64,000 nucleotides of DNA from a virus (IMGVR_UViG_3300044655_002353:1-64000), one strand, 5' to 3'; counted from the first letter of the stretch, positions 1 through 6,667 are shown. Notes: generated by a model from the sequence alone, not told the origin. Made by a program: numbers and translations.

Positions 1-465
1 TGCAACAATACGTTGAACATTGCAATGGCTGAAAAAGGCACAAGAAACGTTGTTCAAGTATCACATCGTTCCGAATGGGACCCTGATACTGTCAAAGTTG
101 AACTTGGTTTGATGGATGGTGCATGGTTGCAATTTATCCAAGATGTTCGCAAATTGTCTGCTACTAAAGTGACTGACAAGAAAGCATACAACTTCTTGAG
201 TAAAGTCGTATTCGACAAACCTACTGAACCTTTGACTAAAGTTCAAGAACGTAAAATCGATAACTTGATGGACTTGTACAAAGGTCAAGGTATGGGTGCT
301 GATATGGCGACTGGTACTCTTTGGGGTGTGGTCAATGCAATCACTCAACAGTACACCCATGGCACTGGCAAACGTGACACCTCGCATCAGTTCTGGGACT
401 CAGAATTCAGTGTGTATGGCAAAATGAAAGACAGAGCTTTTCAACAAGCATTAGCAATGGTATAA
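1..465 (+). CDS. DUF932-like phage/plasmid protein, C-terminal part (5' end outside window)
   Basis: The frame is open from base 1, so the gene begins upstream of the window; the first in-window TTG/ATG codons are internal. The 150 or so visible residues look like the C-terminal half of the DUF932 family (phage/plasmid-like protein), with a TLWGVVNAITQQYTHG stretch followed by a short basic/Ser segment and a helical end. DUF932 proteins are common in phages and plasmids and their biochemical role is not established. The next gene follows after 4 nt, suggesting an operon. Family assignment is from memory of the motif. Confidence 0.6.
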   Translation, partial: CNNTLNIAMAEKGTRNVVQVSHRSEWDPDTVKVELGLMDGAWLQFIQDVRKLSATKVTDKKAYNFLSKVVFDKPTEPLTKVQERKIDNLMDLYKGQGMGADMATGTLWGVVNAITQQYTHGTGKRDTSHQFWDSEFSVYGKMKDRAFQQALAMV

Positions 466-469
466 GAAT

Positions 470-769
470 ATGAGCACTCAAACAAAGAAAGTACGTTTAG
501 CTACATACGACCCGAGAGATTTGTTTAGTGAATCTCTTTTGTATGCAATACAAGAATTACTTCAAATACATCAAGCTTATAATGATGTTGGTGTAAGTGA
601 CATTCAATGTGAAGCGATTGACAGCGATATTGTGATTTATGGTATTCGACCTGAAACTCCTGAAGAAGAAGCTAAACGGATTGAATGCTATGAAAAAACT
701 AAACGTGAAGAGCTTGAATTGTTGGCACAACTCCAAGCTAAATACAAGGACCTAACGAATGGCAACTAA
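470..769 (+). CDS. Hypothetical acidic 99-residue protein
   Basis: Unrecognised. The N-terminal half is mixed (ATYDPRDLFSESLLYAIQELLQ), the C-terminal third is a charged helix rich in Glu and Lys that could be a coiled coil. It starts 4 nt after the DUF932-like gene and overlaps the next gene by 11 nt, so it is part of a translationally coupled run of small genes. Confidence 0.6.
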   Translation: MSTQTKKVRLATYDPRDLFSESLLYAIQELLQIHQAYNDVGVSDIQCEAIDSDIVIYGIRPETPEEEAKRIECYEKTKREELELLAQLQAKYKDLTNGN

Positions 770-1202
770 AGTTACAAAAACGATTACCTATGTACAAGCA
801 ATGGACCGAAATATCTGCCCGGCTTGTGGCTCCAAACATATCAAATCGGTCCTAACTCATCATACTAAAGGTTGGAGCACTCCGGCTTGTATTGAATGTG
901 GTTATAGTGCTGGGGGTTTTGGAGCTAATAGCGATGGTGGGATTTGGGTAAGCTTCAACATTCCTCATAACGTTGACACATTCGAGATAACCCATTGGGA
1001 AAAGACGAAGCTTCAACATAACTTGGCAGAATTACTAATTGAAGCTGATATCAATCTCAAAGAAATCGAATGTGAATATGATGGTTTCTTTCGAGACAAG
1101 TTGTATGAACTTGTCAAACTAATCATTGATGAATGTGGCAATCAAATCGAACAACACGGCCATACGCTCAATGACGTTAGACAACACTTCGGAGTAAGAT
1201 AA
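759..1202 (+). CDS. Zinc-ribbon hypothetical protein
   Basis: Near the N-terminus there are two Cys pairs, CPAC (about residues 20-23) and CIEC (about residues 44-47), spaced as in a zinc ribbon that binds one zinc. The remaining 100 residues have no motif I recognise. The start overlaps the previous gene and the stop overlaps the ATG of the next gene (TAATG), typical of coupled phage operons. A role in nucleic-acid or protein binding is only inferred from the ribbon. Confidence 0.6.
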   Translation: MATKVTKTITYVQAMDRNICPACGSKHIKSVLTHHTKGWSTPACIECGYSAGGFGANSDGGIWVSFNIPHNVDTFEITHWEKTKLQHNLAELLIEADINLKEIECEYDGFFRDKLYELVKLIIDECGNQIEQHGHTLNDVRQHFGVR

Positions 1203-1426
1203 TGTTAGCAGCTTTTGGTTGGGCAATTTTAGTCATCATCATGCTATTGGTATCAGCCGTTTGGATTGTTTATGCATGGCATGATTTGGGTCAATATACC
1301 AGCTTTGGTGGTATTCCTAATACTATATGGGATAAGATTGGGGTCTGGTTCATATTCATATTAGTCTGCTTTGGCTGGAAGCTCATTTATGACATCTCTC
1401 CTTTCACTCTTACTCTAACTCAATAA
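1202..1426 (+). CDS. Small membrane protein, two predicted TM segments
   Basis: Seventy-four residues with a strongly hydrophobic N-terminal segment (residues about 3-26) and a second one around residues 45-62 (IWDKIGVWFIFILVCFGW). No family recognised. It overlaps its neighbours on both sides by one base, so it is translated from the same polycistronic message. An inner-membrane location is inferred from hydrophobicity alone. Confidence 0.5.
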   Translation: MLAAFGWAILVIIMLLVSAVWIVYAWHDLGQYTSFGGIPNTIWDKIGVWFIFILVCFGWKLIYDISPFTLTLTQ

Positions 1427-1647
1427 TGAACAATTTCAAATACTTCAAATACTCAATGTCTCGTCAATGGGAACAAATGATAATCGGCTTTGCGTGGATA
1501 CTTCCAAAGCGACTTGTCTATTGGTGTGCTATTCGAGTGATGGCTCATGCAACAACTGGCAAACATAGCAATCAAGTCGTCCCAGAACTATTAGTTATGG
1601 ATGCTCTAAAAAGATGGGATGAACAGTTTACATCGTCCGAAAAGTAG
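1426..1647 (+). CDS. Hypothetical 73-residue protein
   Basis: Aromatic and basic N-terminal half (FKYFKYSMSRQWEQM, then a moderately hydrophobic stretch) and a polar C-terminal half. No recognised family. It starts on the last base of the preceding gene. A sigma-70-like promoter overlaps its last codons. Confidence 0.5.
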   Translation: MNNFKYFKYSMSRQWEQMIIGFAWILPKRLVYWCAIRVMAHATTGKHSNQVVPELLVMDALKRWDEQFTSSEK

Positions 1648-1655
1648 TATAGAAT
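1627..1655 (+). promoter_or_regulatory. Sigma-70-like promoter
   Basis: TTTACA at 1627-1632, a 17-base spacer and TAGAAT at 1650-1655, lying over the 3' end of the previous gene and 27 nt upstream of the ATG at 1683. A GAGAGAGAT purine run before that ATG can serve as ribosome binding site. Confidence 0.6.
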
Positions 1656-1682
1656 AGACAAAATTGAGTAGAGAGAGATGAT

Positions 1683-1961
1683 ATGAAAGTTTTTGCTGGT
1701 TTTGAATACTACGAAGATGACTTCATCGGATTTTTTGTTGACCCGTATGTCGATAAAAGTATGACTCGTGAAGCAGTTGATGTCATTATCTGTGGCGGGA
1801 TTGAAGATGGTTGCGATGAACTTGCAAAAGCAGCAAACCGTTATGGTATGTGTTCTCATCAAATGACTTCAGCCATGGCTAAATACGGATGGCGTTTAGT
1901 CTCTACTGAAATTACAACAATAGATGGCTTTACATACTATCCATTTGAACAAGGAGCATAA
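1683..1961 (+). CDS. Hypothetical 92-residue protein
   Basis: First gene after its own promoter. The N-terminus is aromatic and acidic (FAGFEYYEDDFIGFFVDPYVDK), the centre has a Cys/Gly-rich turn (IICGGIEDGCDELAKA). No family recognised. The next gene starts one base after its stop. Confidence 0.5.
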   Translation: MKVFAGFEYYEDDFIGFFVDPYVDKSMTREAVDVIICGGIEDGCDELAKAANRYGMCSHQMTSAMAKYGWRLVSTEITTIDGFTYYPFEQGA

Positions 1962-1962
1962 C

Positions 1963-2265
1963 ATGTCATTCACACAAAACGACCCTATGATAAAGGTCAC
2001 ATTCCTTGGTAAAGGTTATGGCATTCGTTTGTTCAAACCTGATGGTGTCACTATTCATGATGAGTCTTTCGTAAAGACCCGACTTGAAGTAGGTCCAGCT
2101 TGCCGCGAATTACTTCGTTGGTACGACAAGATGGGTTCTCCTTCCCGTTATGCAGATAAAGCTCGTCATCGTCGTGGCTTCAAAGATGCGATGAGAAGAA
2201 CTGACATCTCAGATGAAATCCGTCAGAAGTCCATAGAGATATACACACGTGGGGATTTGAAATGA
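1963..2265 (+). CDS. Hypothetical basic protein
   Basis: The ATG at 1963 is chosen over an upstream in-frame start because AAGGAG precedes it by 7 nt. About 100 residues, basic and Arg-rich in the second half (ARHRRGFKDAMRRTDIS), which could contact nucleic acid; this is inference. Overlaps the next gene by 4 nt (ATGA). Confidence 0.55.
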   Translation: MSFTQNDPMIKVTFLGKGYGIRLFKPDGVTIHDESFVKTRLEVGPACRELLRWYDKMGSPSRYADKARHRRGFKDAMRRTDISDEIRQKSIEIYTRGDLK

Positions 2266-2507
2266 TACGAAGCTTCAAATCAACTTCATTGAAGAACTTT
2301 GAGAAAATTTTGTCAATAGAAGTATTGAGCAATTACGTTATTGAAATCATTGGAATTGTCGGTAAGCGGAAAAATTGTCAAGCTAAACGGGAACTTTTCT
2401 TTGGATATGAGCCTATTGATTACCACAAAGATGATGGGTCAGTCATTCATTACAATGAAGATATGACTGGATATTTCAACAAAGGTCAGTTCTATAAGTT
2501 TGCATGA
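2262..2507 (+). CDS. Hypothetical 81-residue protein
   Basis: Not recognised. Mixed alpha/beta composition with an aromatic C-terminus. Coupled by ATGA overlaps to both neighbours, so it belongs to the same small-gene operon. Confidence 0.5.
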   Translation: MIRSFKSTSLKNFEKILSIEVLSNYVIEIIGIVGKRKNCQAKRELFFGYEPIDYHKDDGSVIHYNEDMTGYFNKGQFYKFA

Positions 2508-2704
2508 GTGTTGAAGACACGGTACGAACTCCAGTCAAAGGCTTACGAGTTCGTCTAAGAAACAAGCTAAAGCACGAGTGTCTCGTCTACGAAAAGTTTA
2601 GGGTTACCCATCATCGTCGATTCGGTTTGATTGTAGAGGGGCTCTCGTTCATTAGAGATGACTATCCTGTTGAATTTGATGGCTATCCAGTGCTCTATAA
2701 ATAA
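2504..2704 (+). CDS. Hypothetical 66-residue protein
   Basis: Small basic N-terminal half (RTPVKGLRVRLRNKLKHE) followed by a beta-rich segment; it reads like a small beta-barrel but no family can be named. Four-base overlap with the preceding gene supports real translation. Confidence 0.5.
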   Translation: MSVEDTVRTPVKGLRVRLRNKLKHECLVYEKFRVTHHRRFGLIVEGLSFIRDDYPVEFDGYPVLYK

Positions 2705-2735
2705 TGATACTATAAAATCAAAAATGGAGTATAAT

Positions 2736-2924
2736 ATGAGCACATCAGTAGGTAGTACAGTAAGATTGAAATCAGGTGGTCCTTCAATGACAGTAAAAGA
2801 AGTCATGGGAACCTTAGTCAGAGTTCAATGGTTTGATGGTTCTACATTGAAAGAAGATGTAGTAAGCATTTCGACATTAGCATTATCAGAAACGGTAAAT
2901 GAACAGCAAATCTTGCTTGGATAG
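2736..2924 (+). CDS. DUF2158 / YodC-like small protein
   Basis: The ATG at 2736 is chosen because GGAG lies 7 nt upstream; the longer frame starts inside the previous gene. The protein (62 residues) has the hallmark of the YodC/DUF2158 family: VRLKSGGPSMTV near the N-terminus and a VRVQWFDG strand about 20 residues later. Family members are small beta-rich proteins of unknown function, common in Proteobacteria and phages. The last 20 residues here are a polar tail. Confidence 0.75.
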   Translation: MSTSVGSTVRLKSGGPSMTVKEVMGTLVRVQWFDGSTLKEDVVSISTLALSETVNEQQILLG

Positions 2925-2945
2925 AGAATAACGAGGAATAACATT

Positions 2946-3173
2946 ATGGGTGTAGCAAATAGTGGTTCAGTTGGACGAGGTAAAACGAATAATGAACAAC
3001 AACTAATTGATATCATGTTTGAAGTTGCAATGACAGTGCAAAATAATCCATGGTTTCTTGGTAAGTCACAAGAAGAAGTGGCTGAATGGTTGCGAGGACA
3101 ACTAAAAGAATGTGGGTTTGAAACAGAACCGCGTGGTTCAAGTTGGGCAGTTTTAATAAATCATCCTAAATAG
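2946..3173 (+). CDS. Hypothetical 75-residue protein
   Basis: Central amphipathic helices (LIDIMFEVAMTVQNN; QEEVAEWLRGQLKECGFETEP) resemble those of small phage regulators, but I cannot assign a family. A purine-rich ribosome binding site (AACGAGGAATAAC) precedes the ATG. Confidence 0.5.
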   Translation: MGVANSGSVGRGKTNNEQQLIDIMFEVAMTVQNNPWFLGKSQEEVAEWLRGQLKECGFETEPRGSSWAVLINHPK

Positions 3174-3185
3174 GGGAATCAAAAA

Positions 3186-3410
3186 GTGGCAGCAAAAAAA
3201 CCAGCAGTACAAGAAAAAGTAGTAAAGAAAGCTAAACCTCAAGTCAAAGTGAAGATACCAAAACAGGTTAGTTCTTCAACTGACAAAGTCTGGAGAAAGC
3301 TGATGATTACTGCAATTCGTGAAGCAGCTCATCATGCGAAGTATAGCCAGATTGGTAAAGAAGTAAAAACTAGTGGTGCATCAAAAGATACTTCTACTGA
3401 AACAATATGA
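3186..3410 (+). CDS. Lys-rich hypothetical protein, GTG start
   Basis: Starts with GTG at 3186 after a GGGGAATC purine run. The first 30 residues are Lys/Ala/Val-rich (KPAVQEKVVKKAKPQVKVK) like nucleic-acid-binding tails of histone-like proteins, followed by a short helix. Overlaps the next gene by 4 nt. Function unknown. Confidence 0.5.
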   Translation: MAAKKPAVQEKVVKKAKPQVKVKIPKQVSSSTDKVWRKLMITAIREAAHHAKYSQIGKEVKTSGASKDTSTETI

Positions 3411-3928
3411 AGTTAAAAGAAGTCTATCATTTTGGAGATTTGACTTTAGATGAAAGTTTATCTCAACCTTTAGATTATGAACTGATTGAAACAAAATCTT
3501 ATAAAGATATTGTTGCTAAATGGTATGAAATAAAATCAAATCCAATACTTATTGTAGCTACTCAAGTAATTCCAATGGATAAAGAAAAAATTGCAGAAGT
3601 TAGCTTTTTTTCGGATGAAGCAGGTTTCAAAGCAATCAATAAGTTCAATGCAGATGGTGTTAGCGGAATTTTAGCAACAGTGATTGATATTTGTCAAAAT
3701 GATAAAGAAATTGATACATGGTATTTTAGTGCTAAACAAATACATTCATCCTCAAATAAAGAATTATTGAAACGAACATCTTTATATTTGCGAGTTGCAA
3801 AAAAAATGGCATCTAAGCTAAATTATCAATGGAAAACTTTTACTTGGTCTGGAGATACGGTTTATGTAGTTTCTAGTAAACCAATTACTAAAGAAAAAAT
3901 CTTGGCATATGAAAAATACACTCAATAA
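3407..3928 (+). CDS. Hypothetical 173-residue protein
   Basis: Unrecognised alpha/beta protein. It has a strand-rich centre, then DTWYFSAKQIHSSS and a helical stretch LYLRVAKKMASKLNY near residues 125-145. The layout of strands and a late helix is compatible with an acyltransferase-like or toxin-like fold, but no catalytic motif is visible, so no function is proposed. Codon use is more AT-rich than in its neighbours. Confidence 0.5.
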   Translation: MKLKEVYHFGDLTLDESLSQPLDYELIETKSYKDIVAKWYEIKSNPILIVATQVIPMDKEKIAEVSFFSDEAGFKAINKFNADGVSGILATVIDICQNDKEIDTWYFSAKQIHSSSNKELLKRTSLYLRVAKKMASKLNYQWKTFTWSGDTVYVVSSKPITKEKILAYEKYTQ

Positions 3929-3950
3929 TGAAACTCTCTAAACATAACAT

Positions 3951-4295
3951 ATGCTAATTACTGTATTGAAGTCTAAAATCCATCGAGCTACAGTAATCGA
4001 AGCTAACTTGGATTACCATGGTTCATGCTCAATTGATAAAGACTTGATGTATTCAAGTGGTATTGAAGAGCATGAACAAATCCATATATACAACATCAAC
4101 AATGGTGAGCGATTCATTACATATGCTATTCCAAGTGAAGTTCCTGGTATGATAGCATTGAATGGTTCTGCTGCACGACTTGGAATGGTGAATGATTTGA
4201 TTATCATTTGTGCGTATGGACAAGTCAAACGAACTGACGAGTTTCGACCAAAAGTAGTTTTTGTTGATGATAAAAACCTGAAGGTAGAATCATAA
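3951..4295 (+). CDS. panD: Aspartate 1-decarboxylase (PanD), phage-encoded
   Basis: PanD makes beta-alanine from L-aspartate for pantothenate and CoA synthesis, using a pyruvoyl group formed by self-cleavage between Gly24 and Ser25. This 114-residue protein matches the E. coli enzyme position for position at the key sites: Lys9, His11, Tyr22, the cleavage motif GSCSID with G24/S25, Arg54 and Tyr58 in RFITYAI, and an ALNGSAA segment near residue 70. It is about 12 residues shorter at the C-terminus than the E. coli enzyme. No strong Shine-Dalgarno is seen; the start is fixed by alignment. It is followed without gap by a small membrane protein. Lone panD with no panBC suggests beta-alanine supply is a bottleneck during infection; that is inference. 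Confidence 0.92.
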   Translation: MLITVLKSKIHRATVIEANLDYHGSCSIDKDLMYSSGIEEHEQIHIYNINNGERFITYAIPSEVPGMIALNGSAARLGMVNDLIIICAYGQVKRTDEFRPKVVFVDDKNLKVES

Positions 4296-4519
4296 TGATT
4301 TCTTTGGTAATAATTGTTATACTTGTATGGACATTAGCAAGTGTGGTAGATTTCGCTAAGAACATAGGTCGTAAACATTCTAACGGTAAGCCAACACCTT
4401 GGTACAAGTGGGTATTAGCATTTCCAATGTTGGCTATTGCTACAATCGGTGGAATACTTTTACATCCAAAAGCAACATTGAAGTACTACAGAAATAAATT
4501 TAGTAAAAAGTATAAATAA
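4295..4519 (+). CDS. Small membrane protein
   Basis: Seventy-four residues with hydrophobic segments at about residues 2-18 and 43-58, separated by a basic loop, and a Lys-rich C-terminus. The ATG overlaps the last base of panD (TAATG), so it is co-translated with panD. No transporter family is recognised; a link with panD is only positional. Confidence 0.5.
   Translation: MISLVIIVILVWTLASVVDFAKNIGRKHSNGKPTPWYKWVLAFPMLAIATIGGILLHPKATLKYYRNKFSKKYK
4511..4518 (+). promoter_or_regulatory. T4-type late promoter box TATAAATA
   Basis: TATAAATA overlaps the 3' end of the preceding gene and lies just before a sigma-70-like promoter, upstream of the first tRNA gene. The octamer equals the T4 late consensus; there is no adjacent -35 for this box. 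Confidence 0.45.
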
Positions 4520-4522
4520 ATA

Positions 4523-4551
4523 TTTACACTGACAAATTTTTGGTGTATAAT
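4523..4551 (+). promoter_or_regulatory. Sigma-70-like promoter of the tRNA region, TCTAACAAA class
   Basis: TTTACA (4523-4528), 17-base spacer, TATAAT (4546-4551), followed 3 nt later by TCTAACAAA, a box also seen after the promoters at 6678 and 31356. It should drive the tRNA-Asn and the following tRNA. Confidence 0.75.
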
Positions 4552-4576
4552 AGTTCTAACAAAATTGATAAAGAAG

Positions 4577-4667
4577 AGGTTTTATCTCCGGGGAACGCAC
4601 AAGGTGTGCGGCCGGTCTGTTAAACCGTGTGAGCGGGGTTCGATTCCCTGCCCCGGAGATAAAACCT
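4577..4667 (+). repeat. 17-bp perfect inverted repeat around tRNA-Asn
   Basis: Bases 4577-4593 and 4651-4667 are exact reverse complements. The inner 7 bp form the tRNA acceptor stem and the outer 10 bp extend it, so the precursor RNA would carry a 17-bp acceptor helix. Confidence 0.85.
4587..4658 (+). tRNA. tRNA-Asn (GTT)
   Basis: Acceptor stem TCCGGGG/CCCCGGA, anticodon loop CTGTTAA with anticodon GTT, T-loop TTCGATT. No CCA is encoded, unlike most tRNAs in this window. The D-arm is short (GCAC/GTGC, loop AAGGT). Confidence 0.85.
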
Positions 4668-4680
4668 TTTAAATAAAAAT

Positions 4681-4752
4681 GCGGGTTATATCAGTGGTAG
4701 ATTACAGGGCTCATAACCCTCGTGGACGCTGTGTTCGAATCCAGCACCCGCT
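4681..4752 (+). tRNA. tRNA with anticodon CAT (Met or Ile2)
   Basis: Acceptor GCGGGT/ACCCGC, anticodon loop CTCATAA (CAT), T-loop TTCGAAT. The T-stem needs a bulged T to pair and the seventh acceptor pair is mismatched, so the structure is weaker than its neighbours. CCA is not encoded. The minus-strand endonuclease-like gene runs antisense through it. Confidence 0.7.
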
Positions 4753-5477
4753 TCTTTAGATATTTGAGATATTTGAGAAATTAAAAAACTAAAAGCTTGT
4801 TTTGGAGTATAATAACGATCTTCAAAGACTAAAGATTTCCATCCCATTTTGTTGATGATATTTATTTTTAGTTTATCCCTATTTTGAACTTGTTTGAGTG
4901 AATGATTGTTAAAACCTAAATCTTTATAATGCCATGGGCCATTCCAGAGAATAGCAGTTTTGATATCATGAATAATAATGTCAGCATCCCAACCCTCAAA
5001 AATTGGTTGATTATGTTCAACATTAGAAAAATAAGATTTACATAGCTCATATAGAGTAATTTCATCTCTTGAGCGTTTGATTTGAACTGAAGCTGATTTT
5101 TTGCCGGCTGACTGTAGTCTTGCCGTTAAACATTCTTGGGAGCATGTGGATTTCAATCCAATAAAAAGTTTTGAACAGTTAGTGCAAAAAGATATTGGTG
5201 TGTACTCTGGATATTTTTTAATTGGTGGATTAACCGAAAAGATTTCTTTTAAAGTATTTGCAGTTTTTTGTTTAGTTAATTCTGAAGGTGTTCTAGAATT
5301 TGCGCAAATTCTAGAACAAAAGATTCCATGATTAGAATGAATAGATTTACATTTAGGACAAGTCTTAGTAATAATTGGTTTTAAATGACTTTCGTAATGT
5401 TTATTTAAACTTTGCGTAGTAGTTTCTTGATTACATATAATACAAGAACATTTGGTTGAATATTTAAAGTTTTTCAT
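4686..5477 (-). CDS. Zinc-finger homing-endonuclease-like protein (EDxHD/Vsr-like nuclease)
   Basis: 263 residues. The N-terminal half has three Cys/His clusters: CSCIIC with a later HxxxH, CPKC..CSRIC, and CTNC..CSQEC, as in phage mobile endonucleases. The C-terminal half has ADIIIHDIKTAILWNGPWHY followed by a conserved NRDKLKINIINKMGW helix, like the Vsr-related EDxHD homing endonucleases (I-Bth0305I type), which cut DNA to copy their own gene. The last 22 codons are antisense to the CAT tRNA and the stop lies at its base 6, so the gene appears to have landed against the tRNA. It stands alone against the strand of its neighbours, as mobile genes do. Confidence 0.65.
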   Translation of the reverse strand: MKNFKYSTKCSCIICNQETTTQSLNKHYESHLKPIITKTCPKCKSIHSNHGIFCSRICANSRTPSELTKQKTANTLKEIFSVNPPIKKYPEYTPISFCTNCSKLFIGLKSTCSQECLTARLQSAGKKSASVQIKRSRDEITLYELCKSYFSNVEHNQPIFEGWDADIIIHDIKTAILWNGPWHYKDLGFNNHSLKQVQNRDKLKINIINKMGWKSLVFEDRYYTPKQAFSFLISQISQISKEAGAGFEHSVHEGYEPCNLPLI

Positions 5478-5562
5478 GTTTTTTCTCTAGCATAAATAAA
5501 TGTATAGGGACAGCCTGAAACTCTAGCTCAGGTTGCTGATATCTCGTAAATACCAGCTAACC

Positions 5563-5570
5563 TATTTATA
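5563..5570 (-). promoter_or_regulatory. Late-type box TATAAATA for the endonuclease-like gene
   Basis: On the minus strand TATAAATA lies 86 nt upstream of the start at 5477. It equals the T4 late consensus; no other promoter is visible for this gene. Confidence 0.4.
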
Positions 5571-5580
5571 AAAGTTTAAT

Positions 5581-5627
5581 GCCTGTGTAGCTCGTCTAGG
5601 TAGGTTCGATTCCTACACTCGCTTCCA
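5581..5627 (+). pseudogene. tRNA remnant
   Basis: The sequence begins with a D-arm-like TGTAGCTCGTCTAGG, then GTAGG-TTCGATT-CCTAC, a perfect T-arm, and ends TTCCA. The anticodon arm is missing and the acceptor halves do not pair. It looks like a tRNA gene with an internal deletion. Confidence 0.5.
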
Positions 5628-5634
5628 AATAAAG

Positions 5635-5650
5635 TGATAACCAGTTATCA
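5635..5650 (+). promoter_or_regulatory. Operator-like palindrome TGATAAC-CA-GTTATCA
   Basis: Seven-base perfect arms about a 2-base centre, 17 nt upstream of a -35 element. The same palindrome recurs at 16934 and, imperfectly, at 27144, 15983, 8346 and 10684, always just upstream of a sigma-70-like promoter. Confidence 0.6.
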
Positions 5651-5667
5651 GTTACGTGAAGATATTG

Positions 5668-5696
5668 TATACAATAACATATATAAAAGGTATAAT
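5668..5696 (+). promoter_or_regulatory. Probable sigma-70-like promoter
   Basis: TATACA (5668-5673), a 17-base spacer and TATAAT (5691-5696), 26 nt before the ATG at 5722. The weaker -35 and the adjacent palindrome suggest regulation. Confidence 0.5.
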
Positions 5697-5721
5697 ATCT
5701 CAAAATTAAGGAGAAGCAGAC

Positions 5722-5955
5722 ATGACTGAACTGATGACTGAAGAACAAATAAAAACATATGAAGCTCTTGGCATGATGGCCCATAAGCCAGGTGCTTCAG
5801 CTGAAGAATTCTTAGTAGAGACTGCAAATTGGCAAGCTGAGATTGAACAGATAATAAAAGAACCTTCTTTCACTGTTCCAAAAGGATTGACCCGAGAACA
5901 AATGAGAGACTGGGTTAGAAAATGTGCAGAAGGCGAAATTGAGGCTGATGCATAA
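5722..5955 (+). CDS. Small acidic protein, possible antitoxin partner
   Basis: 77 residues, strongly acidic, mostly helical (TEEQIKTYEALGMMAHKPG; REQMRDWVRKCAEGEIEADA). AAGGAG precedes the ATG by 8 nt. Its stop overlaps the ATG of the next gene (TAATG). The pair has its own promoter and palindrome, the organisation of a toxin-antitoxin module with the small acidic gene first. No antitoxin family is recognised. Confidence 0.45.
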   Translation: MTELMTEEQIKTYEALGMMAHKPGASAEEFLVETANWQAEIEQIIKEPSFTVPKGLTREQMRDWVRKCAEGEIEADA

Positions 5956-6401
5956 TGGATGTGCAATATAGTAAAAAGTTCAATGCTTGGTTAGCTAGAC
6001 AGAATGATGCTGATTTTGATAAAATTTATGATTTTGTTCAACATCTAGAAACTAAAGGTTTTGAGGGTTTGCAAGGTAGAAATAAAAATTCTAATGAAGC
6101 AAATACAAATAAACGAGATTTCTTAGCTAAAGCTGAATATGCTAATAAGTTTCATTTGTGGCATTATCATATTGGTATTCCTTCTTATATCAAACAGAAT
6201 CGATATAAGAAATATGAGTTTGGAGATTATGTTTCTGAATTCATAATACATTATCAAATTGTAGATGCGGATACTGTCAAGCTAATAAAACTTGATAATC
6301 ATAAACCTTTTTCAATGCCAGATGAGGCTGAACTAAAAGAAAGGTTTGAGACTTTAGTAAAAAGTTTTTCTTTATTACAAGAAAAAATAAAAAGTCTATA
6401 A
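5955..6401 (+). CDS. Hypothetical protein, possibly RelE/ParE-like
   Basis: 148 residues. It begins VQYSKKFNAWLARQNDADFDKIYDF and later has FIIHYQIVDADTVKLIKLDNHKPF, an order of helices then strands that recalls RelE/ParE-fold toxins, which act on ribosome-bound mRNA or gyrase. There is no diagnostic catalytic residue, and the protein is longer than a usual RelE. Directly coupled to the acidic gene upstream. Treat as an unknown with a toxin-like hint. Confidence 0.4.
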   Translation: MDVQYSKKFNAWLARQNDADFDKIYDFVQHLETKGFEGLQGRNKNSNEANTNKRDFLAKAEYANKFHLWHYHIGIPSYIKQNRYKKYEFGDYVSEFIIHYQIVDADTVKLIKLDNHKPFSMPDEAELKERFETLVKSFSLLQEKIKSL

Positions 6402-6404
6402 ATA
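6397..6404 (+). promoter_or_regulatory. Late-type box TATAAATA
   Basis: TATAAATA lies over the stop codon of the previous gene, 33 nt before a hairpin-rich noncoding segment and tRNA-Lys. Confidence 0.4.
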
Positions 6405-6436
6405 AATAAATAACACGTAGTATAAATCATTTCAAC

Positions 6437-6591
6437 ACACTAAAGGTAATAAATCACATGAAGACATTTATGAGCAAGCGATTTAGATGCCACCATCATC
6501 AACGATGGTGCGTTAAACTTTAGTGTCAATTTAGCTCTCATTCATTCGGACTAAGTTGGCACGGTAAATCAACTTAGAATGAAAAACGAAT
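6437..6591 (+). ncRNA. Candidate structured RNA upstream of tRNA-Lys
   Basis: No credible gene (the only ATG frame is 21 codons). Three nested or adjacent stems can be drawn: ACACTAAAG (6437-6445) with CTTTAGTGT (6518-6526) enclosing CACCATC/GATGGTG (6491-6497/6504-6510); then CTAAGTTG/CAACTTAG (6551-6558/6570-6577) inside CTCATTC (6537-6543) with GAATGAG (6588-6594). The last stem touches the first bases of tRNA-Lys, so it may be processed with it. Confidence 0.45.
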
Positions 6592-6667
6592 GAGACGCTA
6601 GCTCAATAGGTAGAGCATCGGATTTTTAATCCGAGGGTTTCGGGTTCAAGCCCCGAGCGTCTCACCA
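6592..6667 (+). tRNA. tRNA-Lys (TTT)
   Basis: Complete cloverleaf: acceptor GAGACGC/GCGTCTC, anticodon stem TCGGA/TCCGA with loop TTTTTAA (TTT), T-arm TCGGG-TTCAAGC-CCCGA, encoded CCA. Confidence 0.95.

Noticed and set aside
61-387. Minus-strand frame of 108 codons
   Set aside because: Antisense to the DUF932-like gene, which continues from the window edge and matches a family.
5510-5575. A second tRNA-like fold between the endonuclease-like gene and the tRNA remnant
   Set aside because: Only a short AGCCTGA/TCAGGT hairpin can be drawn; no T-arm or anticodon arm.
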